A DNA stretch of 64,000 bases. It comes from Agapetus fuscipes. Lineage: Eukaryota; Arthropoda; Insecta; Trichoptera; Glossosomatidae. The stretch spans positions 29,054,832 to 29,118,831 of the forward strand of contig OX637332.1 of assembly GCA_951799405.1 (NCBI GenBank). The letters run 5' to 3'. Positions 1 through 11,200 of the stretch are shown here, one piece after another. Every line of letters starts with the position of its first letter. Within the stretch, counting starts at the first letter, position 1. A program made the position numbers and the translations under genes. The notes under the pieces are model-generated. The model saw only the letters and a list, made by a program, of their open reading frames with translations. It was not told the DNA's origin and made no database searches.

Positions 1-239
1 CTAATTTCGCGTTATATTTTATTGTATGCCGTTTTTATTTATTTTTCATAACAGGTAGGTACATAATTTTCTACAAATTCTGTCCGCCATGTTGTCAGCT
101 CTGTGCCGAACCAGGCAACGTAGCGAAAGTGTCAAAGAGTTGTCAGATCGTTGGTAGCTTCGCTGCAAGATTTTTAACCATTTATTTAATTTAATTCTTC
201 ACATTGCAATCGTATATTATGACATTGCACCCTTCCCAC
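1..239 (+). other. Possible 5' untranslated first exon of the UBE2J2 gene
   Basis: The stretch is less repetitive than what follows and ends in a good splice donor (CCCAC|GTAAGTAC, intron from 240). The next downstream acceptor that matters is TTTCCAG at 2235-2241, in front of the exon carrying the UBE2J2 start codon, so this would be a non-coding leader exon joined to 2242. The transcription start is not visible and the exon could begin outside the window. This rests only on the donor and its position. Confidence 0.3.
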
Positions 240-690
240 GTAAGTACACACAATTTTTCTGCAATTGTTTGAAGAAAAAATGTATTTTAAAATCATAATG
301 TGACTGCTAGATGTCGGGCGGTCTGTCATATGAAATTCTCTAAATTTGCTTATTAGAAACCACAAATATATCTACTACGCAACCGTATGAAATACTTCGT
401 TTAGATATTAGTTAACGGTTTCTGGAATTTTCCATGGAAACATTTTAGATAATAAAGCAAATGATATTGCTTATGTCAGCTGTATGTACTGAAATATATG
501 CAGTAAGTATCAATATCTTACGTACTTGCAAACTGGTTCATTTTTCGCTGTGCAATCGTTTTCGGTGCGGATTGTCCAAATTGTTATTTTTTTGTCAGCT
601 GGCAAATGTTATGCATCTATGTAAGTAGTCCTTGGCAACCAATAACATTATATTAGTTAGCCTTCGCCCTAGCAACCCAGCCATGTAACA

Positions 691-988
691 CAACGCAACT
701 AAGCTACACATATAGTGTAACTTCTTGCCGCGTTATCCCCGAAGGGGTCGCATGTGACGAGTTGAACCTATTTTTTTTTTACACGTAAGGGGGCCGGCCT
801 TACGCCAACCATTTCAGTTGCAGTGGGAGTTTCCCAGCTCCCGAGAGGGCTGGTACTCATTTCTTGTGAAGGCTGAGTAAAACTTCCTGGTATTTTATTT
901 TGGGGTTTGAAATAAACACCGAAACGGGAAATCATTTCTAACACCCTCGGTGAGATTCGAACCCGAGCTCACCTATCGACCGGACCAT
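691..988 (-). mobile_element. tRNA-derived SINE, family 1 (full-length, minus strand)
   Basis: Read on the minus strand it starts with a tRNA-like head: an A box TAGCTCAGGTGGTAGAG-like stretch and a B box close to GGTTCGAATCC near 950-985. The body follows (AAATGATTTCCCGTTTCGGTG, a GCCGGCCCCCTTACG stretch, CCCCTTCGGGGATAACGC) and the tail ends in TAGCTTAGTTGCGTT at 691. Other copies of the same family in this window lie at 9128-9312, 45632-45940, 50764-51028, 54088-54315, 57757-58083 and 62893-63095. Confidence 0.85.
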
Positions 989-1531
989 GTAGCATCACAT
1001 CTTTTTTTTTATACGTCAAATGTGTGGGCCTGTTAAGTGTATTCTAAGAATTATTTATTAACAATGTTAATTACCTGTTCTTAACATGACAAAATTGCTG
1101 GGTGAATTGCATTCATCTTCAGGAATCTTTAAAAAAAAGTTCATATTTTTTTTTCTAAATAAGGCAAGCATTCAAATGTCGTCACTTTCAAGGTGAAACT
1201 AAATAAGTCCTGATTCACTGATTTGAGAAATCGCAGATAAAACATTTAAAAATTTTCAAAAATGAAAAGTTAATCAAAGCTAAACAATATGCTTACATAT
1301 TCAAATATTTTAAACTAAACAACTTGTCTATCTAACCTTGAGAAACTTAGCCTACAAAAAATGCAATTTTTAAACCATGTTCCAAATCACCTTCAAAAAA
1401 ATTTCAAGAAAAAATGTACCCCAGCATATGACTGTAAAAAAATTTAACTGGCTCAGAGGTTGATACCCTTGATTGACATCACCAACTGATTAAATATGTT
1501 TTTAAAAGAGCTGGTGCTGTATTGATGTTTT

Positions 1532-1813
1532 ATGCTAAGTGCTAAAATGCTTAGATGGTTTGGACATATGGAGAGATTGAATGAGGAAAGACTGACGAAG
1601 AAAGTATATGCTGCAAGAAAAGATGGATGTTGTGGTAGAGGAAGACCGAGAAAGGTATGGATGGACCAAATTTCCGAAATAGAGAATGAATGGGATATCC
1701 AGAGTCATAATAAAAGGAGAGCTTGTATGAAAAAGTTTATGACTCTGGATGAAATGAAAGAAGTATACAAGGACCAAAAGAAATGGCGGTTGATCTGTAA
1801 TGTTGGCGTTTAA
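1532..1813 (+). pseudogene. LINE ORF2 C-terminal remnant (subfamily A), 5'-truncated
   Basis: The frame reads LRWFGHMERLNEERLTKKVY, then GRGRPRKVWMDQISEI, and ends KKWRLICNVGV. This is the C-terminus of a non-LTR retrotransposon endonuclease/reverse transcriptase protein, of the kind often found misannotated in insect gene sets. No RT core is present upstream, so the copy is 5'-truncated, as expected from incomplete reverse transcription. It runs into an AT-rich 3' UTR and then into the 240-bp tail at 1941-2185. This links the ORF to that abundant tail repeat. Closely related copies are at 25185-25388, 31759-32010 (minus) and 56220-56428 (minus). Confidence 0.8.
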
Positions 1814-1940
1814 AGCTGAGACTTTTAATAAATATTTTTCACTTTTTTTAAAGAATATGTTTTGTAGGCTTTAATTTTTTGCTGTTTAATTGTTTAGTGT
1901 TTATTTGTTTTGTATACTCAAATGTTATTAATTACTTGTA

Positions 1941-2185
1941 TTCCTTGACTGATAGGTTGGTATGAGGCTGACCACCCATACGGTAAAAAATGGTTTAGTT
2001 TGCCAATGTCACCCTTGTGTCAGGGAAGGTCGGCAAAAGTTGTAGGGCTAATGTTCATTTGAGATTGGGTTTTTATATTGTAGGTCCACATGCGGCATGT
2101 GTGAGCGTGAAATTATGCATGTCTGCTTGTGGGAATGCGTTTAATATGAATCTCAAATGATATATATCTTTGCAGCTTGGATTTA
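1941..2185 (+). repeat. LINE-A 3' tail repeat, copy 1
   Basis: This is the reference copy of the most frequent repeat of the window. It starts TTCCTTGACTGATAGGTTGG and contains GAGGCTGACCACCCATAC, CAATGTCACCCTTGTGTCAGG, a CATGCGGCATGTG core and TGCTTGTGGGAATGCGTTTA. It ends ATCTTTGCAGCTT. It follows the LINE ORF remnant directly and stops about 57 bp before the first coding exon of UBE2J2 (acceptor at 2241). Confidence 0.85.
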
Positions 2186-2262
2186 GACCTGCCCAAATAT
2201 GAGATTGAATAACATATGAATGTTTTGTTTTTGATTTCCAGTAATCCAGAACTGCATCCACC

Positions 2263-5200
2263 ATGTCCAAGAGTAGAAACTCCAGCGCCACCAACCGCCT
2301 CAAGAGGGATTACATGAGATTGAAGGGAGACCCCATCCCTTACATAATCGCCGAACCAAACCCCTCAAACATCTTAGAATGGTAAAGAAACTGCAACTCT
2401 ATCCAAGTCAACCTCTGATCAATGGACTGACCAGTTGAATTAGAATGCACAGCTTAACTTCGGTCCTACATCCTTTAATTCTATAAGTCACTTACCTATC
2501 ATTCTGTGAAAAAAAAATTGCCAATGTCAACCCTGTTCCATGAAAAGTGTAAGAGCCATACTTAGGTTGTCTTCTTACCTTTTCTGACTATAGCTGTATC
2601 CTATCATCACGAAATGTAGAGAATTATGTAAGTTTCATTAAGTATCCAAAATATTAATTAATTTGAAAGTTAATTTTCATTTATAAACATGTCAAACAAG
2701 ATCAATTCTAGTTAAAATCCAATCCTATCATCATTCGCGAGAAGTGACGGGCATCTTGGATGTTTTACCACTTAGCTCCAATATTTTTTATTCCTATCCT
2801 CAATATTCATCACTCTTAAGACTTCGTCAAACAGGAAGCGTTCTTAGCGCACGTCAAGGTGCCAGTGTTAAAGCGCCTTAACATCAAGCACTCTGTATTT
2901 TAACAATATTCACTTGTTGTCACTGTACATGATGTTAAAATACTCATTCATTGTCCATTCTTTCTTTATGCCCACCAGTGGCGAAGCGTTCAGTACAAGT
3001 CGGTTCCCATCGGCTTCCCTTTTAAAATGATCTAACAAAGTAGTTAAAAAATATAGGCACAAAGTAAAAAAATACGTTTAAAACCAAAGAAACAATACGT
3101 ATTTTTCCCCCATTGAAACCATGCAGTCTACTTTATTATCATTTTTGCCTCATTTTAAACGGGAAACCGACTTGTATGGCACCCTTCGCCACTGATGCTA
3201 ACACCATCTCATAGTACTCTATTATACTTTTACTCTCATATTCTCATTTATATCAAACTTATTCATAGGCCACTCGTTAAGCATTAATCCCCTTTGTGAT
3301 TGCAGGCACTATGTGGTACGAGGTCCTGCGCAAAGTCCATATGAAGGAGGATACTACCACGGCAAGCTTGTCTTCACTCGCGATTTTCCCTTCCGGCCAC
3401 CTGCCATCTACATGATCACTCCCAATGGCCGCTTCAAGACAGATATACGGCTCTGCCTCAGTATATCAGGTATGTGTTTTTTACTGACACTAATGATACT
3501 TGTCGCATCATCACGGGATGCCTCAAACCTACGCCTATAGGAAAACTCTACCCACTAGCAAGCATAGCCCCCCCACATGTCAGACGTAAAGTGGCCTCAA
3601 GGGTTGAACGACAAAAAGCCCTGATGAATCCACAACACTGCCTTTCCGGACATAGTGGTTTATGTCAGCGCTTGAAGTCACGTCACAGTTTCTTGATCTC
3701 TGTGCACCCTTTGACTACGGAGCCAGCAGGAAAGAGACTGCGCCTGTGGAATTTGGAGTGATCTGAAAATTTTGTGCAGTCAAATGAGAGCGTCCTAATT
3801 GGACAGGATTGTGAGTGGTCTGTATGGAGGACACTAAACAGACTGAGAACGGGTGTTGGCAGAGCTCTTTGTGACGTCATAACCTGAGGAATCTTACATC
3901 AGGATGACATCACGCTCTGCGAATGCGGAGCTGAACAGTCCATAGATTATCTTCAGATCTGTCCGGCCCGCCCAACAAGCTGCTCACTGACCTACCTAAT
4001 GGAGGGTAATGATGGAGTGGTGGAGGTTGCCAGACACTGGGAAAAAATAGTGTAGTGTCTGACTCGATAAAGAAGAAGACTTATGTATCGATTGCCATTG
4101 CAAAAGTCGATGCAGTTATATGGAATTAAAAAATGACTCCCAATTGAATCGCTATCTGCAAGTCTGAGGGAGTCTCCTATAGAAGCAGGCTTTAGGAAGA
4201 ACCTCAAGACGTATCTGTTTGTCAGGTCGCACAAAGTGTCTTGGGAGAAATCTCAAGACTTCCTGTTTTTTATTGTGTAGCACTTAGTCATCTGTCATCT
4301 ATAAATATACTCTTATTTCTTTCAGACTTCCATCCTGACACATGGAACCCAGCCTGGTCTGTTTCTACAATTCTTACTGGATTGTTGAGTTTTATGGTGA
4401 GACATTATTCAATGATACTCATTTCTAGGCATTTGCACGTCATAAGAACAGAATAATGGACTCAAAATAAATTCCATTATGCACAGCAAAATTGTGACGT
4501 CACCCAGCATGATTTCTTTAGATAATGCATACAAATGTTTTGATATTGGTTGTCAAGAACTTAGTTTGTCCGCTGAGAAAAAAATATATTTTCATATTTG
4601 TGTCGAGTCCACTGTTGCGAAGTTTTGTCATAGAACAAAAAGAAAATAAGTTTGTGTACAAATAATTTAAACGTAAGTGAAAATCAATTTAAAGTAATAT
4701 TTTATCGACATGTATGGAGTGCACAAACTTCATAGATACTAATTATATTTAATAAGCACATAGATACTAATTACATTAATAAGCATTAAGTAGTAACTAG
4801 TGGAAGAAAGCTGAGTGACTGAACAAAATTAATTTATTTTAATTATGGCATTGCCAGACTAGGTTATTAGACAAAGTAAACAAAGTTTAGGTGGTATGAC
4901 ATGCGGGACTGGGTTGCTAGACAAAGTAAACCGCCTGTTTTGGTATTGCAAGGTTGGATTGCTAGACAAAGTAAACAAAATTTAGGTATGGCATGCGAGA
5001 CTATGTTGCTATATAAAGTAAACCCCCTGTTATGGAATAACAGGGTTGAATTGCTAGCTAAAATAATGCACTTTAAGGTATGGCATGCGAGACTAGGTTG
5101 CTATATAAAGTAAACCGCCTGTTATGGAATACCAGGGTTGAATTGCTAGCTAAAATAATGCACTTTAAGGTATGGCATGCGAGACTAGGTTGCCATATAA

Positions 5201-8200
5201 AGTAAACCGCCTGTTATGGAATACCAGGGTTGAATTGCTAGCTAAAATAATGGACTTTAAGGTATGGCATGCGAGACTGAGTTGCTATATAAAGTAAACC
5301 GCCTGTTGGGTTGAATTGCTAGAGAAAATAATGGACTTTAACATATGGCATGCGAGACTATGTTGCTATATAAAGTAAACCCCCTGTTATGGAATAACAG
5401 GGTTGAATTGCTAGCTAAAATAATGGACTTTAAGGTATGGCATGCGAGACTATGTTGCTATATAAAGTAAACCCCCTGTTATGGAATAACAGGGTTGAAT
5501 TGCTAGCTAAAATAATGGACTTTAAGGTATGGCATCCGAGACAAGGTTGCTAGATAAAATAAATTGCTTCTTGTTATGGAATTACGGAGTTGAATTGCTA
5601 GATAAAGTAAACAACATTTAGGTATGGCATGCGAGACTGGGTTGCTAGACAAAGTAAACTGCTTGTTTTGAAATTGTAAAGTTGGATTGCTAGGCAAGCT
5701 AAATTATTTGAAACTATAATATTGTAGAGCTGGGTTGCTAGGCAAAATAAATTGCTTGTTTTTGTTGCGTTTTAAGGCTGAGTGTAAAGACAGACTTAAT
5801 TAATTGTATTTATGGCATTGCGAGGCTAGGTTGCTAGACAACATAATCTACTTGTAGGTATTCTATTGCGACGTTGAGTTGCTCGACAAATTCAACTACA
5901 TGTGGGTATGACATTTCACCGCTAGGTCGCTAAATTAAGTAAACTTATATTAGGTTTTATACTTGATAGCTGTTTTTCTATGCAAAATAAAACATTATAA
6001 CTATGGTATTATAATGCTGAGTTTATATAAAACATTAACTTCTTTTTAGTATGACATTGATATATTTGATGTTGGAAGCTTTTATTTGGAGCATTTGGTT
6101 GTATGGCTGTGAAACCTAGATCATCCAGAAATACAAAAGAGACCGCTTAGAGGCATTCGTGGACATAATAGGTCACTCGATAAGACAGCACCTTTCTTAG
6201 TAAAAAATTAGGGAAGGCAAACAAGAGATTGCCCTAGAACTTCATACTTCCAGAATTTGAAGCAACTTATGGATGTCTCCTCCTATTTGCAGCTCGAGAG
6301 GATGACAACTAACAGACACAGATGCCTAGCACAACAAGGCACTGCCTTTATAAAATTATGAGAAATTTCTTTGCATTGGCAATATTAACTGCTGTTTGCC
6401 AGGGTTGACTTGCTCGACCAATCAAACTACTTGTAGCTGTAATATTTTAAGGTTGGGTTGCTAGACAATATAAACTGTCATTGCGGGACTGGATGTCAAG
6501 TTGACTTGCTAGACCAAGTAAACTACTTGTAGCTTTAACATTGTAAGGTTGGGTTGCAAGACGAAAGAACAACTTTAAGTTACTACTTCATTGCGGAACT
6601 GGGCTTATGCCAAGTTGACTTGCTAGAACAATAAAACTACTTGTATCTTTAACATTGTAAGGTTGGCTTGCAAGACAAAAGAACAACTTGTAGTTACTAC
6701 TTCATTGCGGAACTGGGCTTATGTCAAGTTGACTTGCTAGACCAAGTAAACTACTTGTATCTTTAACATTGTAAGGTTGGCTTGCAAGACAAAAGAACAA
6801 CTTGTAGTTACTACTTCATTGCGGAACTGGGCTTATGTCAAGTTGACTTGCTAGACCAAGTAAACTACTTGTATCTTTAACATTGTAAGGTTGGGTTGCA
6901 AGACAAAAGAACAACTTTTAGTTACTACTTCATTGCGGAACTGGATGTCAAGTTGACTTGCTAGACCAAGTAAACTACTTGTATCTTTAACATTGTAAGG
7001 TTGGGTTGCAAGACAAAAGAACAACTTTTAGTTACTACTTCATTGCGGAACTGGATGTCAAGTTGACTTGCTACACCAATAAAACTACTTGTACCTTTAT
7101 CATTGTAAGGCTAGCAAAGAAAATGAATTCCAGCTATGGCATTGTGGATCTGGATTGCTTGACAATGTTTACTTACTTACTAATAAGTCTTACATTACGT
7201 TGAGAGGTTGCTAGAGAAAATAAACTTCTTGTAGGTATGGCATTGCGCGATTAGGTTGTTAACTTAAATTAAGTTAACTTTGAAGATCTGGGACGCCAGT
7301 AAAGAACACAAAACTATCAAAAAGAGAAATGCATCTTGGATATGTTATGAAAAAGAATATCGCCTTTATAGTGTTATGTTCAAGACATCTTTGACGAGAG
7401 GAGGACTCGCAACGCAACTAAGCTACACACACAGTGTAACTTCTTGCTGCGTTATCGCGAGGGGTCGCATGTGGCGAGTTGAATCTATTTATTTTTACAG
7501 GTAGGCTAGGGTTTGTTAAAGTGAAATTGGTTTTATGATTTAGTTTTTTATGTCCATGTATATATTGTTATTTTTATTCTTTGATTTAAAAAATGTAATT
7601 TGTCATGTATGTTCCTTGACTTATAGGTAGGGACTGGAAAATTTCGCGATCGCGATAAAACGAATTTATTCGCGAATTTTGATGTTTTTACGCGAATAAC
7701 GCGAAATTTGAGGTTTTATGCAAATATCGCGAATTTTCGTACTTTTGGTAGAAATTGTGCGAAAAAGTTGTTATGTGTCGCTTCTGCAACGCAACTATTT
7801 TGTGGGAAAGAAAAGATTCCTGTGAAAACCCTTTGCAAGGTGCAAAGCACAGAAAAAACGGTCGGTGTTATAGCCCAGGGGGCCAAGTGGGCTAACCTTT
7901 AACGTTGAAACACGCTAGAACGCTAGACGCGGGGTTCGATCCCCGCCTGGGTCATTTGACCATAAATTTGATCCTGGTTCAACAAATGTAATTGGGTAAT
8001 TATAAATGAATAATTAATTAAAATGAACAATACTCGTAATGAATTTTTCATTAATGATATTAATACCTGTTTCTGGCCAGGCAGAGTAGGTTGGTGAATT
8101 GCATTCCTATTCACAAATCTATTTTATAAAAAAAAAAATGATAAGCAGAACTGTCCTGGACATCCAAACAGACTTGAATCGTGACATCAATGAAATAGGA

Positions 8201-11200
8201 AATACATCAAGGAGTGAAGCTGCTGCTGGATTAGCCAAGAACACAACTTGAGGCTTTCATAAAAGCCAACATCCCTCGAAAAAATTAGATAACCCTCATC
8301 TAGAGAGACAAAATTTAATATTTTAAAAGGATATTGCAGGGTATTCGGAGTGTCATTCAAATATTAATAATATTTTTTTTTTTTTTAGTGTTGATCTGTT
8401 AACACAGTGTAAGTCCATTTTTATAAATATTTAAAAATATAAATGGTAAAACATTGTTTTAATTCACTTTATTTAATAAAAATATAAATGGTAAAACATT
8501 GTTTTAATTCACTTTATTTAATAAAGTGAATTAAAACAATGTTTTACCATTTATATTTTTAAATATTTATAAAAATATTAATACTTTTTTCAATCAATGG
8601 TTTTTTGTAAGGTGTATTGATTCAGATGTTGTTTATTCATTGTTTTTGAAGGTACATATTGTTGTTTATATGATAAATTGTAAATATTAGTAAAATCTAG
8701 AGTTTTGCAATTACATAAACCTTTATTTCGATCAAATCAACCCTAAAAATTACACCGAATCTCCCCGTTTATCATAAAAAATAACGCGAATTTCCCTGTT
8801 TTTGATCAAAAATAACGCGAATTTCCCAAAAAAATAACGCGAATTTCGCAAAAAATAACACCACTTTTTTCCAGTCCCTACTTATAGGTTGTTATGCGGC
8901 TGACCACCCATAATATAAAAATTGGTTCACTTTGCCAATGTCACCCCTGTTTCAGGGAAGGACGGCAAGAGTTGCAAGGCTTATGTTCATTTGAGATTGG
9001 GTTTTTATATTGTAGGTCCACATGCGGCATGTGTTAGCGCGAAATTATACATATCTGCTTGTGGGAATGCATTTAGTATAAATCTTAAATGATATATATC
9101 TTTGCAGCTTAGATTAGATTAGATTAGGTAAGGGGGCCGGCCTTACACCAACCATTTCAGTTGAAGCGGGGGTTTTCCCGGCTCCCGAGAGGGCTGGTAC
9201 TCATTTCTTGTGAAGGCTGAGCAAGCCTCGCCGGTATTTTTTGGGGTTTGAAATAAACACCGAAACGGGAAATCATTTCTGACACCCTCGGCGGGATTCG
9301 AACCCTAGCTCACGGCATGGCTAGACAAAGTAATGACATTGCGATTGGGTCGCTGGATAAAGTAAACCGCCTCTTATGGCATTACAGGGTTGGATTACTA
9401 GACAAACTAAACTACTTGAAGCTATAGTATCGTAAAGCCGGGTTGCTAGACTAAGTAAACTATTTTTATGACACTAAATTACATATTGATCGCTAGACAA
9501 ACAAAATTACTTGAAGCTTTAGTATCAATGATGGGTTGCTAGACAATATAAACTGCTTGTTTTTGCTGCATTTTACAAATATGTTTGATGTTAAGTCATC
9601 TATTCTTTGACGGCTCCAGAACTGTGTGCGTGCATTCAACTGCTTGTATAAATGATCGCAAACGCAACTAAGCTACACATATAGTGTAACTTCTTGCCGC
9701 GTTATCCCCGAAGGGGTCGCGCATGTGGCGAGTTGAACCTACTTGTACAACAACTGCTTGTATAAATGATCACTGGCTGGTTTGAGAGACAAACTGAATT
9801 AATTGTAGCTCTGGGGTTGCAAAGCTAGGTTATTATACAACATGATTTATTTGTAGGTTATGTTGTTACAAACATTAACATTGAGTTATAATACAGAAAA
9901 ATAAAAAGTAATTTATGGCATTGATAAATATTTGGGGCACAGTTGTCCCCAGTCCTGTCAAACACAGCAGTGGTGTAGACATATAAAACATTTTCTTACC
10001 TATGAAATCCTATAGTTTCTTGGTTTCTCCATTTTTTTATTTTGACAGCCAATAATTACACATGCTATAATGCCTTTTACGTTTACAATTTGTCAAATTT
10101 ACCTATCAAAAAAAATTATAACGCGTTCACACAATGTTTGCACAGACGTGAATTTCAAAGCTACCATTTTTCTAGACAGAATTTATTATTTCGTCTGAAT
10201 TTTTTGTTTACAACAAAATGACACTATGAAGTTCTTTGTTCTCTTTCTATCTAAGGATGGTTTGCGGTTAAGTAAGTTGAAACAGATATAGTGTCTATTT
10301 GCGTTGAACTAGTTTCTAGTACATAGATATCATAAATCAATGAACATTTGCTTGTATGAAATACTTCTAGATTTTATTGCACTTTTCCTATATTACTGTT
10401 GCAAATATTTACAAAGTCATAACGCTGTAAATAAGAAAACAATCAGGCTAAGCTTGCTCAAGGTGAAGTCAGCTAAAATTATTACCTAGTTAGGTTATAT
10501 TTCACTCTTGCATGTTGTCTTTTAGCAACGTAAGGCACTTTGATTAACCTACTTGCATAATTTGATATTTTTAAGTTTATATTTTTCTGGGGTACTGAAA
10601 ATAATCAAAGTTAGCTTCTTTTTTGTATGTATTCTACTTTGTAACTACTATTTTTTTTTTAAATAGATTTGTGAAGAGGAATGCAATTCACGAACCTTTT
10701 CTGCCTGGCCAGAAACAGGTATTAATATCATCAATTAATAATTCATTATTGTTTATTTTAATGAATTATTAATTAATAATAACCCCAATTGCATCTGTTG
10801 AACCAGGCTCAAAGTTATGGTCAAATGACCCAAGCGGGGATCGAACCAACGTTATTCCATTCCAAACACGCTATAAAGATCTGCCCACTTGGCCCCCTCG
10901 GCCATACCACCGACAATTTTGCTCCTATTCCTACTCCGACCACTGTAGAATGAGTCCCATGACAGATTACGATTGCCAGCCTAACTCTGAAAAGACTTGT
11001 AGTTGTTTTATTCATTTTATGAAATTTAAAATGGTCTTCGATTCCAGCCAATGGCAAATTATTGAAGTGAGTTCATCTCATTTCACAATAATAATAACAA
11101 ATAAATATGCTATGTTATATGTGAGGTCATGCCTTTTCTATGAATTTCTAAAAATCCAATGCAGTATTATTTTTTTTCATTTGTAAAAACATAATCCTGA

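Larger units (their letters stand above)
7628..8880. mobile_element. hAT-like non-autonomous element with perfect 8-bp TSD and CGCGAA-motif ends
   Basis: The ends are TAGGGACTGGAAAA at the left and TTTTTTCCAGTCCCTA at the right. The flanks CTTATAGG (7620-7627) and CTTATAGG (8881-8888) are identical. Removing the element restores the LINE tail sequence GACTTATAGGTTG, so it landed inside a LINE tail. Both subterminal regions are dense in CGCGAA/TTCGCG motifs, mostly written AACGCGAATTT. The interior carries a SINE 3 copy (7862-8140) and a long palindrome (8418-8577). No transposase ORF is visible. Confidence 0.8.

Noticed and set aside
4850..7260. Regularly spaced repeats resembling a CRISPR-like layout
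   Set aside because: Repeats are contiguous tandem units with no unique spacers, in an animal intron.
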